This document shows positions 7,532-17,052 of a stretch of 64,000 nt of DNA, piece by piece. This DNA is from Duganella lactea (GTDB taxonomy: Bacteria; Pseudomonadota; Gammaproteobacteria; Burkholderiales; Burkholderiaceae_D), in NCBI RefSeq assembly GCF_009857505.1, contig NZ_WWCP01000009.1, positions 87,941 through 151,940 on the forward strand, in the 5' to 3' direction. Within the stretch, counting starts at the first letter, position 1. Every line of letters starts with the position of its first letter. The notes below the pieces were generated by a model. That model made no database searches. It was not told where the DNA came from and saw nothing but the letters and a program-made list of their open reading frames with translations. The translations under genes and the position numbers were made by a program.

Positions 7532-10036
7532 ATGAATTCACACAACCACATCCTGCGTCGCGCCGTCGTTGCAGCCACGCTGGCGCTGGGCGCCAACGTC
7601 ATCGCCGCACCCGCCGCCAAACCGCTGACCGACTGGCCGCACATCACCAGCGCCGTCAAGCAGGACAAGGCCATGGAGGCGCGCATCAAGCAGATCGTCG
7701 CCGGCATGACGCTGGCGCAGAAAATCGGCCAGATGACGCAGCCGGAAATCAAATACATCACGCCGGACGACATCCGCAAGTACTACATCGGCTCCGTGCT
7801 GAACGGCGGTGGCAGCTGGGCGAACGGGAACAAGCACGCCAGCGCGGCCGACTGGGTCAAGCTGGCCGACGCCTATTACGACGCCTCGATGCGCACCGAC
7901 ATGAAGGTACAGATTCCAGTCATCTGGGGCATCGACGCGATGCACGGCAACTCGAATATGTACGGCGCCACGCTGTTCCCGCATAACATCGGCCTCGGCG
8001 CCGCGCGCGATCCGAAGCTGGTGGGCGACATGGCCAGGTCGGTCGCGCGCGCGGTGCGCGCCACCGGCATCGACTGGGTGTTTGCGCCAACGCTGGCGGT
8101 GGTGCGCGATGACCGCTGGGGACGCACTTACGAGAGCTTTTCCGAAGACCCTGCCATCGTCAAGGAGTACGCCGGCGAATACGTCAAAGGCCTGCAAGGC
8201 GATCTGAAATCCGACAACACGGTGGTGGCCACGGCCAAGCACTTTGTCGGCGATGGCGGCACGTTTGAGGGCAAGGACCGGGGGCTGAACAAATCCACTC
8301 CTGAAGAGATGATCAACATCCATGCCCAGGGCTACTACCCGGCCTTGGCCGCCGGCGTGCAGACGGTGATGGCGTCCTTCAACAGCTGGAACGACTACGG
8401 CAAGCTGCATGGCAGCCGCGAGTTGCTGACCGTCGCGTTGAAGGAGAAGATGGGCTTTGACGGTCTGGTGGTCAGCGACTGGAACGGCATCGGCGAAGTA
8501 ACCGGCTGCGAGGAAGACAGCTGCGCAGCCTCGATCAATGCCGGCGTTGATCTGATCATGGTGCCGGAGAAGTGGAAGAGCTTCATCGCCAACACCATTG
8601 CGCAGGTGGAGAAGGGCGAGATTCCGATGTCGCGCATCGATGACGCGGTGACCCGCATCCTGCGCGTGAAGCTGCGCGCCGGCCTGTTCGACGGCAAGAA
8701 GCCTTCGCAGAACATCTACGCCGGCAAGCAGGAAGCCATGCAGGACCGCGCACTGGCACGCAAGGCGGTACGCGAGTCGCTGGTGCTGCTCAAAAATAAC
8801 GGCAACGTGCTGCCGCTGGCGCGCGGCAAAAAGATTCTGGTGGTTGGCAAGAGCGCCGACAATATGTCCAATCAGTCCGGCGGCTGGTCGCTGACCTGGC
8901 AGGGCACCGACAACAAGAACAGCGACTATCCGTTCAGCGACACCATCCTGGCGGGTGTTCAGGAAGTCGTCGGCAAGGACAACCTTACCTACAGCGAGAA
9001 CGCCGCTGGCGTTGACGTGGGCAAGTATGACGCGGTGATCGCGGTCATCGGCGAGACGCCATACGCCGAGGGCGATGGCGACATTGGCCCGGCCGGTACG
9101 CTGCGTCTGTCGGGCCGCCATCCGGAAGACCTGGCGGTGCTGCGGGCGGTGTCCGGCAAAGGCAAGCCGGTGGTGACGGTGCTGATCACCGGCCGTCCGC
9201 TGTACACCAATGACATCATCAATCTGTCGGACAGCGTGGTGGCGGCGTGGCTGCCGGGCACCGAGGGCAAGGGCGTGATCGATGTTTTGTTCCGCAAGGC
9301 GGACGGCAAGGTCAATGCGGACTTCCGCGGCAAGCTGTCGTTCTCCTGGCCGAAGTCGGCCTGCCAGACGCCGTTGAACGTCGGCGATGCGGATTACGCG
9401 CCGTTGTTTAAATATGGCTACGGCCTGAATTACCACAGCAAAGTCTCGGTGCCGCAACTGGATACGAGCTATCCGGAAGGCGGCTGCGGCAAGTCGCTGG
9501 CGGTGCCGGTGTACAATCCGACCGACCGCGCGACGTATGGCCTGTACGTCAGCAGCGGTGGTCAGCGCGTGGCGCTGGGGGCGGACCTGAACGCGGTGTT
9601 CAATCTGCCGACTGTAAAAGTGGAAACCGCGCAGATCAACACCCAGCAGGACGCCAAGCGTCTGACCTGGACCGGCCCGGCAAAACTGGAAGCACAGGCC
9701 AGCAAGGCGCACAAGTTGCCGGCGTTTGCCGGCACCGACGGTGCATTGCAGTTTGACGCCATTGTCACCGCCGCGCCGCAGGGCAAGGTGTTGATTGGCA
9801 TGGAGACGGTGGAGCTGGATGCCGGCCCGGTATTGAAGCAGATGAGCGGCAAGGGCAAGCAAACGGTGAAGATACCGCTGGCCTGCTTTGCCGCCAAAGG
9901 CTTGCCGCTGGCCGCTTTCAGCACACCATTCAGCGTAGCCGCCGATGCGCCGTTCACCGCGACGTTCGCCAACATTCAGATCGTTGGCGGCGCCGCCAAG
10001 GACAAAGATGCGTTGGCGTGCGCGGATCTTAAATAA
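7532..10036 (+). CDS. Glycoside hydrolase family 3 beta-glucosidase (exported)
   Basis: An 834-residue GH3 enzyme. A signal peptide ending ANVIAAPA is followed by the GH3 N-terminal barrel (MTLAQKIGQMTQPE; the KHFVGDGGT and GIDAMHG motifs) with the nucleophile in LVVSDWNG (D316), the GH3 C-terminal sandwich (ESLVLLKNNGNVLPL), and about 200 extra residues forming a beta-rich ExoP-type carbohydrate-binding region. Such enzymes cleave glucose from beta-1,3/1,4-glucans and cellodextrins, usually in the periplasm. The ATG at 7532 is preferred over a TTG-type start at 7499 because AAGGGAGA lies 8 bp upstream and it begins the signal peptide. The gap to GH1 holds a small inverted repeat (CATTCC-N9-GGAATG, 7481-7501). 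Confidence 0.9.
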   Translation: MNSHNHILRRAVVAATLALGANVIAAPAAKPLTDWPHITSAVKQDKAMEARIKQIVAGMTLAQKIGQMTQPEIKYITPDDIRKYYIGSVLNGGGSWANGNKHASAADWVKLADAYYDASMRTDMKVQIPVIWGIDAMHGNSNMYGATLFPHNIGLGAARDPKLVGDMARSVARAVRATGIDWVFAPTLAVVRDDRWGRTYESFSEDPAIVKEYAGEYVKGLQGDLKSDNTVVATAKHFVGDGGTFEGKDRGLNKSTPEEMINIHAQGYYPALAAGVQTVMASFNSWNDYGKLHGSRELLTVALKEKMGFDGLVVSDWNGIGEVTGCEEDSCAASINAGVDLIMVPEKWKSFIANTIAQVEKGEIPMSRIDDAVTRILRVKLRAGLFDGKKPSQNIYAGKQEAMQDRALARKAVRESLVLLKNNGNVLPLARGKKILVVGKSADNMSNQSGGWSLTWQGTDNKNSDYPFSDTILAGVQEVVGKDNLTYSENAAGVDVGKYDAVIAVIGETPYAEGDGDIGPAGTLRLSGRHPEDLAVLRAVSGKGKPVVTVLITGRPLYTNDIINLSDSVVAAWLPGTEGKGVIDVLFRKADGKVNADFRGKLSFSWPKSACQTPLNVGDADYAPLFKYGYGLNYHSKVSVPQLDTSYPEGGCGKSLAVPVYNPTDRATYGLYVSSGGQRVALGADLNAVFNLPTVKVETAQINTQQDAKRLTWTGPAKLEAQASKAHKLPAFAGTDGALQFDAIVTAAPQGKVLIGMETVELDAGPVLKQMSGKGKQTVKIPLACFAAKGLPLAAFSTPFSVAADAPFTATFANIQIVGGAAKDKDALACADLK

Positions 10037-10056
10037 TAAAAAGGGGAAAATAAAGC

Positions 10057-11343
10057 ATGGAGCATTATTCGCAAACTGTTGTGGCGCCGGGGCGGTCGCA
10101 GACCTCGGGCGGCAATACCGGGCCACTGGTCATCGTCACCATCCTGTTCTTCATGTGGGGTTTGCTGACGTCCTTGAACGACGTGCTGATTCCGCATTTG
10201 AAGGCGGTGTACACGCTGACCTATGTGCAGGCGATGCTGGTGCAGTTCTGCTTCTTCGGCGCCTATTTCATCGTCTCGCTGCCGGCGGGGATGCTGATCA
10301 AAAAACTAGGCTACCAGAACGGCGCCGTGGCCGGCCTGACGATCGCGGCCGCCGGCTGCGCGCTGTTCTATCCGGCGGCGACCAGCGGCTACACTTTGTT
10401 CCTGATCGCCTTCTTCGTGCTGGCTGCCGGCATCACCATTCTGCAGGTGGCGGCCAATCCCTATGTGGCGGTGCTGGGTGATGCGCGCACCGCGTCCAGC
10501 CGTCTGACGCTGACGCAGGCCTTCAATTCGCTGGGCACCACGGTGGCGCCGGCGCTGGGCGGCATGCTGATTCTGGGCGGCGGCGTTCTGAGTTCGGCCG
10601 ATCTGGCCAAGCTGCCGGCGGCGGAGCTGGCGGCCTATCACGCCAAGGAAGCGGCCAGCGTGCAAGGTCCGTATCTGGCGCTGGCCGCGGCGCTGCTGGT
10701 GCTGGCGGTGCTATTCGCGCTGGCGCGCCTGCCGAAGATCGTCGACGCGGAGCAGGGCGGGGCGCAAGCCGGCTTTGCCGACGCCTTGCAGCACCGTCAC
10801 CTGGCGCTGGGCGCGGTGGCGATCTTCCTGTACGTCGGCGGCGAGGTGTCGATCGGCAGCTTCCTGATCAACTTCCTCGGCGAGCCGCATGTGGCCGGAC
10901 TGACGGCGGAACGGGCTGCGCACTACGTCAGCTTCTACTGGGGCGGCGCGATGATCGGCCGCTTCATCGGCTTCGCGGTGATGCGCACCGTCAGTCCGGG
11001 CAAGGCGCTGGCCTTCAACGCGGCGGCGGTGATTGTGCTGGTGCTGCTGGCCATCTTCAGCGGCGGTTCGCTGGCGATGTGGTCGATCCTGGCGGTTGGT
11101 CTGTTCAACTCCATCATGTTCCCGACCATCTTCTCGATGGCTCTGAACAAACTGGGACCGCTGACCGGCCAGGGTTCGGGCGTGTTGTGCATGGCGATTG
11201 TCGGCGGCGCGCTGGTGCCGTTCGCGCAGGGCTATCTGGCCGACACCGTAAGCCTGCAACTGTCGTTCCTGGTGCCTGCCGCGTGCTACCTGTTCATTCT
11301 GTACTTCGGCCTGAAATACGCCGATATGTACACCGAAAAGTAA
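10057..11343 (+). CDS. FucP/GluP-type sugar:H+ symporter (MFS)
   Basis: A 428-residue major facilitator protein with about 12 hydrophobic segments. The N-terminal motif [21 protein letters not shown] and the later [13 protein letters not shown] and [13 protein letters not shown] motifs are characteristic of the fucose/glucose/galactose FucP family, which imports hexoses with protons across the inner membrane. It is the last gene of the GH5-GH1-GH3 operon, 20 bp after GH3 and with AAGGGGAA as ribosome site. In this context it probably takes up glucose released in the periplasm by GH3. The substrate is inferred from context, not from a specificity residue. Confidence 0.9.
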   Translation: MEHYSQTVVAPGRSQTSGGNTGPLVIVTILFFMWGLLTSLNDVLIPHLKAVYTLTYVQAMLVQFCFFGAYFIVSLPAGMLIKKLGYQNGAVAGLTIAAAGCALFYPAATSGYTLFLIAFFVLAAGITILQVAANPYVAVLGDARTASSRLTLTQAFNSLGTTVAPALGGMLILGGGVLSSADLAKLPAAELAAYHAKEAASVQGPYLALAAALLVLAVLFALARLPKIVDAEQGGAQAGFADALQHRHLALGAVAIFLYVGGEVSIGSFLINFLGEPHVAGLTAERAAHYVSFYWGGAMIGRFIGFAVMRTVSPGKALAFNAAAVIVLVLLAIFSGGSLAMWSILAVGLFNSIMFPTIFSMALNKLGPLTGQGSGVLCMAIVGGALVPFAQGYLADTVSLQLSFLVPAACYLFILYFGLKYADMYTEK

Positions 11344-11384
11344 GCGCTTTTTGCTCGATCGCCGCGCCTTTTAGGTAAGCGCTT
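11341..11384. repeat. Two TAAGCGCTT half-palindromes, 35 bp apart
   Basis: TAAGCGCTT occurs at 11341-11349 (its TAA is the MFS stop) and again at 11376-11384, preceded by GG and followed by CT. The core AAGCGCTT is a perfect palindrome of LacI/GntR operator size. The pair lies between the sugar operon and oleate hydratase and could be a looping operator or a simple coincidence. Confidence 0.3.
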
Positions 11385-11473
11385 CTAATCACGGCTTTTC
11401 TGAATCTGGCGCGCAGACCCCGGTTGACTTGACTGCCTAGAATGGGCTCATCTCAACCGAGGGAGTGGGCATC

Positions 11474-13042
11474 ATGCGTGATTCTGTTAAAGCATATTTG
11501 ATTGGTGGCGGTATTGGCTCGCTGGCCGCCGCCGCGTTCATGATTCGCGACGGCGGCATCGCCGGCGGCGATATCACCATCTTCGAGGCAACGCCGCTGG
11601 CAGGCGGCAGTCTTGACGGCGGCGGCGATCCGGACGGCGGCTACACGCTGCGCGGCGGCCGCATGCTCACCACCGATAATTATGAGTGTGTGTGGGACCT
11701 GTTCAAGAGCATCCCGTCACTGGAGCACCCGGGGCAGACGGTGTATGAAGAAACCATCGCCTTCAACGAACTGTATAAAACCCATTCGCGTGCGCGGCTG
11801 GTGGACCGCAACCGCTTCAAGGTTGATGTCAGCTCGATGGGGTTCTCCATGCAGGACCGCTTGGAACTGGTGAAGCTGGAGGAGGCCGACGAGAAGGACA
11901 TGGGCGACAGCGCCATTACCGACTGGCTGTCGCCGGCGTTCTTCGAGACCAAATTCTGGTACATGTGGGCGACCACCTTCGCCTTCCAGCCTTGGCATAG
12001 CGCGGTGGAGTTCAAGCGCTACCTGCGCCGCTTCATGAAGGAGTTCTCGCGCATCGAGACGCTGGCCGGCGTCAAGCGCACCGTCTACAACCAGTACGAT
12101 TCGCTGGTGCGGCCTTTGCAGCATTGGTTGCGGCAGCAGGGCGTGCAGGTGCTGTTCGGCGCCACGGTCGAGGATCTGTCGCTGACCGACGACGCCTCAA
12201 CGGTCACCGCTATTCGCTACCTTCGCAACGGCGAAACGCAGACTGTCCCGGTGCGCCCCGAGGACCTGGTGTTCTTCCAGAACGGCTCAATGACCGACGC
12301 CTCCAGCCATGGCGGCATGCACAGCGCACCGCCCAAGCTGGATAAGCGCGATAGCCAGGGCTGGGTCTTGTGGGAGAAACTGGCGGCGGGGCGGCCGCAG
12401 TTCGGCAACCCGGCGGCCTTCAACGCCAGCATTCCTGAATCGTGGTGGGCGTCTTTCACGGTCACGCTGAAGGATACCGTTTTCTTCGACCGCATGGAGA
12501 AGTTCACCGGCAACGTCGCCGGCACCGGCGGGCTGGTGACGTTCCAGGACTCCAACTGGTTCATGTCGGTGGTGCTGGCGCATCAGCCGCACTTTGCCGG
12601 ACAGCCGCAGGGCGTGCAGGTGTTTTGGGGCTACGGCCTGCATCCGGACCGCATCGGCAACTTCGTCGCCAAGCCGATGGCCGAGTGCAGCGGTGAAGAG
12701 ATTCTGCGCGAGTTGTGCGGCCATCTGAATTTCGATTACGCCGAGGTGATGGCGAAGGCGAATTGCATCCCCTGCCGCATGCCCTACATCACCAGCATGT
12801 TCATGCCGCGCCAGCACAGCGACCGTCCGCTGCCGGTGCCGGCGGGATCGCGCAACCTGGCCTTTGTCAGCCAGTTTGTCGAGGTGCCGGAGGACGTGGT
12901 GTTCACGGTTGAATATTCGGTGCGGGCGGCGCAGATGGCGGTTTATCAGCTGCTCGGCGTCGAGCGTGCGGTGCCTCCGATCACACCGCACGACGAGTCG
13001 CTGAAGGTGAAATTTGACGCGCTGATAAAGTCCTTTAAATGA
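11474..13042 (+). CDS. ohyA: Oleate hydratase (FAD-dependent fatty acid double-bond hydratase)
   Basis: A 522-residue member of the oleate hydratase (myosin-cross-reactive antigen) family. The N-terminal dinucleotide-binding motif AYLIGGGIGSLAAAAFMIRD is followed by the family signatures GGSLDGGGDPDGGY, GGRMLTTDNYEC and the PWHSAVEFKRY region. The enzyme hydrates the cis-9 double bond of unsaturated fatty acids to 10-hydroxy acids using FAD structurally. This is linked to membrane fatty acid detoxification or remodelling. ATG 11474 is chosen over GTG 11465 because the GAGGGAG ribosome site precedes it at normal spacing. It stands 31 bp ahead of an unknown membrane protein gene that may be cotranscribed. 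Confidence 0.92.
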   Translation: MRDSVKAYLIGGGIGSLAAAAFMIRDGGIAGGDITIFEATPLAGGSLDGGGDPDGGYTLRGGRMLTTDNYECVWDLFKSIPSLEHPGQTVYEETIAFNELYKTHSRARLVDRNRFKVDVSSMGFSMQDRLELVKLEEADEKDMGDSAITDWLSPAFFETKFWYMWATTFAFQPWHSAVEFKRYLRRFMKEFSRIETLAGVKRTVYNQYDSLVRPLQHWLRQQGVQVLFGATVEDLSLTDDASTVTAIRYLRNGETQTVPVRPEDLVFFQNGSMTDASSHGGMHSAPPKLDKRDSQGWVLWEKLAAGRPQFGNPAAFNASIPESWWASFTVTLKDTVFFDRMEKFTGNVAGTGGLVTFQDSNWFMSVVLAHQPHFAGQPQGVQVFWGYGLHPDRIGNFVAKPMAECSGEEILRELCGHLNFDYAEVMAKANCIPCRMPYITSMFMPRQHSDRPLPVPAGSRNLAFVSQFVEVPEDVVFTVEYSVRAAQMAVYQLLGVERAVPPITPHDESLKVKFDALIKSFK

Positions 13043-13073
13043 GTTACCATCAAGCTCTCTTTGGAGAGCTTTT

Positions 13074-14099
13074 ATGACTGTTGGCGGCTTAAGCAGGAAG
13101 CAGTGCTTTGGATTGATCGCGGTGCTGATGATCGCGGCGCACTATTTTTACTTCCGGGTGCCTTTCGTCGCCAACGACTATGGTAGCTACAAGGCGGAGT
13201 GGCCTTTGCTGGTGGATATGCTGATATCGCTGCCACTGCTGTACTACTTCATGTTCCGGCCCACGCTGCGCGAGTTTCTCAAGGCCTGGCTGGGGATTGC
13301 CGCGGCGGGCGTGCTGGTGGGGCGGCTGCTGATTCCGGCCGAGGATAAGCAGTTGTGGCGCGCGATCGAGGGTTATTGGCTGCTGGTGGTGGTGCTTGAG
13401 GTGGCGCTGGAACTCTATGTGCTGATGCTGGTGCTGCACCGCGTGCAGGCGGCGATGCGCTTGAGCGGCAATGCGGATGAAGCGATGGAACGCACCATTC
13501 GTGGCCAGCTTGGCGCTAGCCGCTTCGTGCCGTTCGCGGTGTTTGAGATGCGGGTGTGGTACTACGGCCTGTTCATGCGCAGGGGCGAGCGGTTGCGCTT
13601 TCGCGGCGAGCAGCACTTCAGCTACGACAAGAACGATGGCAACGTGTCCAACCAGTTTGCCTTCCTCATGGTGATGCTGTTCGAGATGCCGCTGATGCAC
13701 ATGTTCCTGCATCTGGCGCTGTCGAAGCCGAGGCTGGCGTGGACGCTCGATATTCTCAGTCTGATGTCGATGCTGTACCTGCTGGCGGAATACCGTGCCA
13801 GCCTATGGCGCCCGATCTCGCTCGACTACAATGCGCTGCTGATACGCAACGGTGTGCTGACGGGAGACCGCGAAGTCGCTTACGGCTTGATCGAGGCGGT
13901 GGTTCGCTGCGAAGATGGCATTCGTCGTCAACGCGGCATTCTACGCTTCCGTCAGTCCGGCCGTCTGAACGTCGAGATCCGGCTGCGTGAAAACAGCAAG
14001 CTGGCGACGCCCTTTGGCGGCGAGCAGTCCGTGTCCAGGATCTACCTGAGCCTGGACCATCCCGACGCCTTTATCGACGCGCTGCGCCAGCGCCTGTAA
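13074..14099 (+). CDS. Unknown multi-pass membrane protein
   Basis: A 341-residue protein I do not recognise. Residues 10-125 hold about four hydrophobic helices (including YYFMFRPTLREFLKAWLGIAA and LLVVVLEVALELYVLMLVLH). A soluble loop with many Arg residues follows, then two more helices around 205-245. The last 90 residues (NGVLTGDREVAYGLIEAVVRC onward) look like a bacterial PH-like cytoplasmic domain. A strong GGAGAG ribosome site precedes the ATG. The gene follows oleate hydratase closely in the same direction, so a role at the membrane linked to lipid change is possible but unproven. Its stop lies 4 bp from the stop of the convergent DUF1854 gene. Confidence 0.6.
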   Translation: MTVGGLSRKQCFGLIAVLMIAAHYFYFRVPFVANDYGSYKAEWPLLVDMLISLPLLYYFMFRPTLREFLKAWLGIAAAGVLVGRLLIPAEDKQLWRAIEGYWLLVVVLEVALELYVLMLVLHRVQAAMRLSGNADEAMERTIRGQLGASRFVPFAVFEMRVWYYGLFMRRGERLRFRGEQHFSYDKNDGNVSNQFAFLMVMLFEMPLMHMFLHLALSKPRLAWTLDILSLMSMLYLLAEYRASLWRPISLDYNALLIRNGVLTGDREVAYGLIEAVVRCEDGIRRQRGILRFRQSGRLNVEIRLRENSKLATPFGGEQSVSRIYLSLDHPDAFIDALRQRL

Positions 14100-14103
14100 T
14101 ACG

Positions 14104-14571
14104 TTACAGGAAGCGGTCGAGGATTTTCTTGCTGTGTTTATCCAGTTCGCGCAGGTCGCGGACCAGGTAGTGGATGCCGTGGATGTCGGAGATCAGCAGC
14201 GTGTCGACCGTCAGGCGGCGGATGTCTTCTTCGCCGCGCAGCACGAATTCGGTGTCGCCGCGATCGGTCGCCACCGACCAGGTGCACGGCGTGGCGTAGC
14301 TGGTCACGCTGTTGATGCGCGATATCTCGGGCATGAATTCGCGGCCGCCCAGTTCCTCGGCCACCAGCGCGCCGATGGCCGGCGGCAGATCGCTGATCAT
14401 GTCGATCCACGCCACTTCCTTGCCGTCCGTGTTGAGCAGCGAGATGCCATCCTCCGGCGCCTGCACCGGGAACGCGCGCACCGGCGAGACGCCTTCGTGC
14501 ACCACGCCTTCCGTGGTGGTCAGCACCAGACGGCCGAAGGGATTGCGGGTCAGTTCAAATGTCGTCGTCAT
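14104..14571 (-). CDS. DUF1854 protein associated with cyanophycin metabolism
   Basis: A 155-residue soluble protein of the DUF1854 family (MTTTFELTRNPFGRLVL start; VSPVRAFPVQAPEDGISLL; GREFMPEISRINSVTSYATP; LLISDIHGIHYLVRDLRELD). The family has no known activity but is regularly found next to a dedicated ABC transporter and cyanophycin synthetase genes, as here. ATG 14571 is preferred over a farther upstream codon whose extension (WMWTWTTPARS) lies inside the ABC gene's tail. The ATG is 4 bp after the ABC transporter stop, so the two are one leftward operon. The likely role is as an accessory subunit or regulator of that transporter. Confidence 0.8.
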   Translation of the reverse strand: MTTTFELTRNPFGRLVLTTTEGVVHEGVSPVRAFPVQAPEDGISLLNTDGKEVAWIDMISDLPPAIGALVAEELGGREFMPEISRINSVTSYATPCTWSVATDRGDTEFVLRGEEDIRRLTVDTLLISDIHGIHYLVRDLRELDKHSKKILDRFL

Positions 14572-14575
14572 GTTG

Positions 14576-16846
14576 TTACTCCTTGCTGGCGTCGTCCAGG
14601 TCCACATCCACATTGCGGGCCTGCGCCTGATACAGGCGGTAGTACGCGCCTTCGCGCGCCATCAGTTCGTCGTGCGGGCCGTCCTCCACCACCACGCCGC
14701 GATCCAGCACCACCAGGCGGTCGGCCTTCTGCAGCGTGGACAGGCGATGGGCGATGGCGATGGTGGTGCGGCCTTGCACCAGGTTGTCCAGCGCCTTCTG
14801 GATTTCTTTTTCGGTCTCCGAGTCCACCGAGGCGGTGGCTTCGTCGAGGATCAGGATCTTCGGATCGATCAGCAGCGCGCGCGCGATCGAGATGCGCTGA
14901 CGCTCGCCGCCCGACAAGCCCTGGCCGCGCTCACCGACCATCGAGTCGTAACCCTGCGGCAGGCGCAGGATGAATTCGTGCGCGTGCGCGGCGCGCGCGG
15001 CGGCGATGATTTCGGCGCGCGTCGCATCCGGTTTACCGTAGGCCAGATTTTCGGCGATGGTGCCGAAGAACAGGAACGGCTCCTGCAGCACCAGGCCGAT
15101 GTTGCGGCGGTAGTCGGCCACCCTGAACGAGCGGATGTCTTTGCCGTCCAGCAGAATCGCGCCTTCGGCCACGTCGTAGAAGCGGCAGATCAGGTTGACC
15201 AGCGTGGATTTGCCAGAGCCCGAATGACCCACCAGACCGACCATCTGGCCTGCCTTGATATCCAGGTTGATGCCGCGGTTGACGGCGCGGTTGCCGTAAC
15301 GGAAGCCCACCTCGCGCAGCGAGATATTGCCCTCGACCTTATCCAGCCTGACCGGATTGGTTGGCTCGGGCACCGAGGACACGTGGTCCAGAATGTCGAA
15401 GATGCGCTTGGCGGCGGAGGCCGATTTCTGCGTCACCGAGACGATGCGGCTCATCGAATCCAGGCGGCCGTAGAAGCGGCTGGCGTAGGCGATGAAGGAG
15501 GTCAGCACGCCGACGGTGATGTTGCCCTTGGAGACCTGGTAGATGCCGAACACCCAGATCACCAGCAATCCCAGCTCGGTCAGGAACGAGACGGTGGGCG
15601 AGAACAGCGACCACACCTTGTTCAACTTGTCGTTGACGGCCAGATTGTGCTTGTTGGCGGTGCGGAAGCGGTTTGCCTCGCGCGCCTCCTGCGCGAAGGC
15701 TTTCACCACGCGGATGCCGGGAATCGTATCGGCCAGCACGTTGGTCACTTCGCCCCACACGCGGTCGATTTTTTCAAAGCCGGTGCGCAGGCGGTCGCGC
15801 ACCAGGTGGATCATCCAGGCGATGAACGGCAGCGGCGCCAGCGTGCACACGGCCAGCCACGGATCGAGATTGAACAGGATCACGCCGGTCATGATGATCA
15901 TCAGGCAGTCGGACAGGAAGTCCAGCAGGTGCAGCGACAGGAACACGCAGATGCGGTCACTCTCGGAGCCGATGCGTGACATCAGATCGCCGGTGCGCTT
16001 GCCGCTGAAGTATTCCAGCGACAGCTGCAGCAGGTGCTCGTAGGTGGAAGTGCGCAGGTCGGCGCCGATGCGCTCCGAGGCCAGCGCCAGCACATAGGTT
16101 TTGCCCCAGCCGAAAATCCAGGCCAGCACCGCCGCGCCCACCAGGCCGGACATGTACAGCACCACCAGCGAGGAATCGACCTGCTTGCCGTTCTGGTAGG
16201 GGATCAGCACATTATCCATCAGCGGGATGGTCAGGTACGGCGGAATCATGTGGGCGCCGGTCGACAGCAGCATCAGCGTGAAGCCGAGCGCCAACTGCCA
16301 TTTGTAGGGCTTGGCGAAGCGCCACAGACGGAACAGCGTCCACGTCGACGGTGGCGTGTAGACCACCTTGGTGCACACCGGGCATTCTTCCTGCTCCGGC
16401 TCCATTGGCGCCTTGCAGCTGGGGCAGACGTTGTTGTCGTCAACCACAACCGGCTCGCCGCTGGCGTGGCTGTCGCGGTGCGCGTCGAACTGTTCGACCA
16501 GGCGGATCGCCGCCAGATTCTGGCCCAGCGTGAAGCGCCACGCGCCCAGCCGGCCTTGACTGTTAACCAGTTCGAGGTGGCCGACGCCGGCGTGATCGTG
16601 GTGTTTTAGCACCATATCCGGCCCGAACGGCCACGCCTGCCACGCGTCCGCGCCCGGCGCGCGCGCCAGCACCCGGCCCGGCGTGACCAGCACGATCCCC
16701 TTCGAAAAACGAAGTTGCTGATCCAAGTCAACCTCCAGGGCACTTACAACGTTTTCCCCTTGGGAAAGTTGTGCCTGTATCTCGGAACGCCAGCGTTCGG
16801 GAAGCTCGCTTTGGCTGGATACGTTGGAAAGTTGTTCTGTCGTCAT
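14576..16846 (-). CDS. ABC exporter (fused permease-ATPase) associated with cyanophycin metabolism
   Basis: A 756-residue type I ABC exporter half-transporter with an unusual N-terminus. Residues about 1-130 are a PH-like soluble domain. A zinc-ribbon motif (CPSCKAPMEPEQEECPVC) follows at about 139-157, then six transmembrane helices. The ATPase domain has Walker A GHSGSGKST (about 540), signature LSGGE, Walker B ILILDEAT and the H-loop IAHRLST. It should act as a homodimer. It is divergent from the cyanophycin synthetase pair across a 206-bp gap and operonic with the DUF1854 gene. The substrate is unknown; a cyanophycin-derived peptide, arginine or aspartate derivative is an inference from context. 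Confidence 0.85.
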   Translation of the reverse strand: MTTEQLSNVSSQSELPERWRSEIQAQLSQGENVVSALEVDLDQQLRFSKGIVLVTPGRVLARAPGADAWQAWPFGPDMVLKHHDHAGVGHLELVNSQGRLGAWRFTLGQNLAAIRLVEQFDAHRDSHASGEPVVVDDNNVCPSCKAPMEPEQEECPVCTKVVYTPPSTWTLFRLWRFAKPYKWQLALGFTLMLLSTGAHMIPPYLTIPLMDNVLIPYQNGKQVDSSLVVLYMSGLVGAAVLAWIFGWGKTYVLALASERIGADLRTSTYEHLLQLSLEYFSGKRTGDLMSRIGSESDRICVFLSLHLLDFLSDCLMIIMTGVILFNLDPWLAVCTLAPLPFIAWMIHLVRDRLRTGFEKIDRVWGEVTNVLADTIPGIRVVKAFAQEAREANRFRTANKHNLAVNDKLNKVWSLFSPTVSFLTELGLLVIWVFGIYQVSKGNITVGVLTSFIAYASRFYGRLDSMSRIVSVTQKSASAAKRIFDILDHVSSVPEPTNPVRLDKVEGNISLREVGFRYGNRAVNRGINLDIKAGQMVGLVGHSGSGKSTLVNLICRFYDVAEGAILLDGKDIRSFRVADYRRNIGLVLQEPFLFFGTIAENLAYGKPDATRAEIIAAARAAHAHEFILRLPQGYDSMVGERGQGLSGGERQRISIARALLIDPKILILDEATASVDSETEKEIQKALDNLVQGRTTIAIAHRLSTLQKADRLVVLDRGVVVEDGPHDELMAREGAYYRLYQAQARNVDVDLDDASKE

Positions 16847-17052
16847 CGTGAGGCGTGCTCCGGAGGGGAAAAGGGCTGTTGTTGCGGCTTATTTACGGTA
16901 TTCTGTCATGAATCAAACATGTGTCAGAAAACAATAAAACCGGATCTTTTGTGCTGGCGGCAAGTATACCGCACAGCAGCATGGCACGGATACAGGGTTT
17001 ACAATACGGCGCGGGTTTGCCAGGCCGATAACAAAGTTATAAGAATCAATCC

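Noticed and set aside
2429..11343. Complete polysaccharide utilisation locus with TonB receptor
   Set aside because: No TonB-dependent receptor or SusD-like gene occurs in the window; transport here is a binding protein and an MFS symporter only.
11424..11443. TTGACT with TAGAAT as ohyA promoter
   Set aside because: Only 8 bp separate the hexamers, too close for sigma-70.
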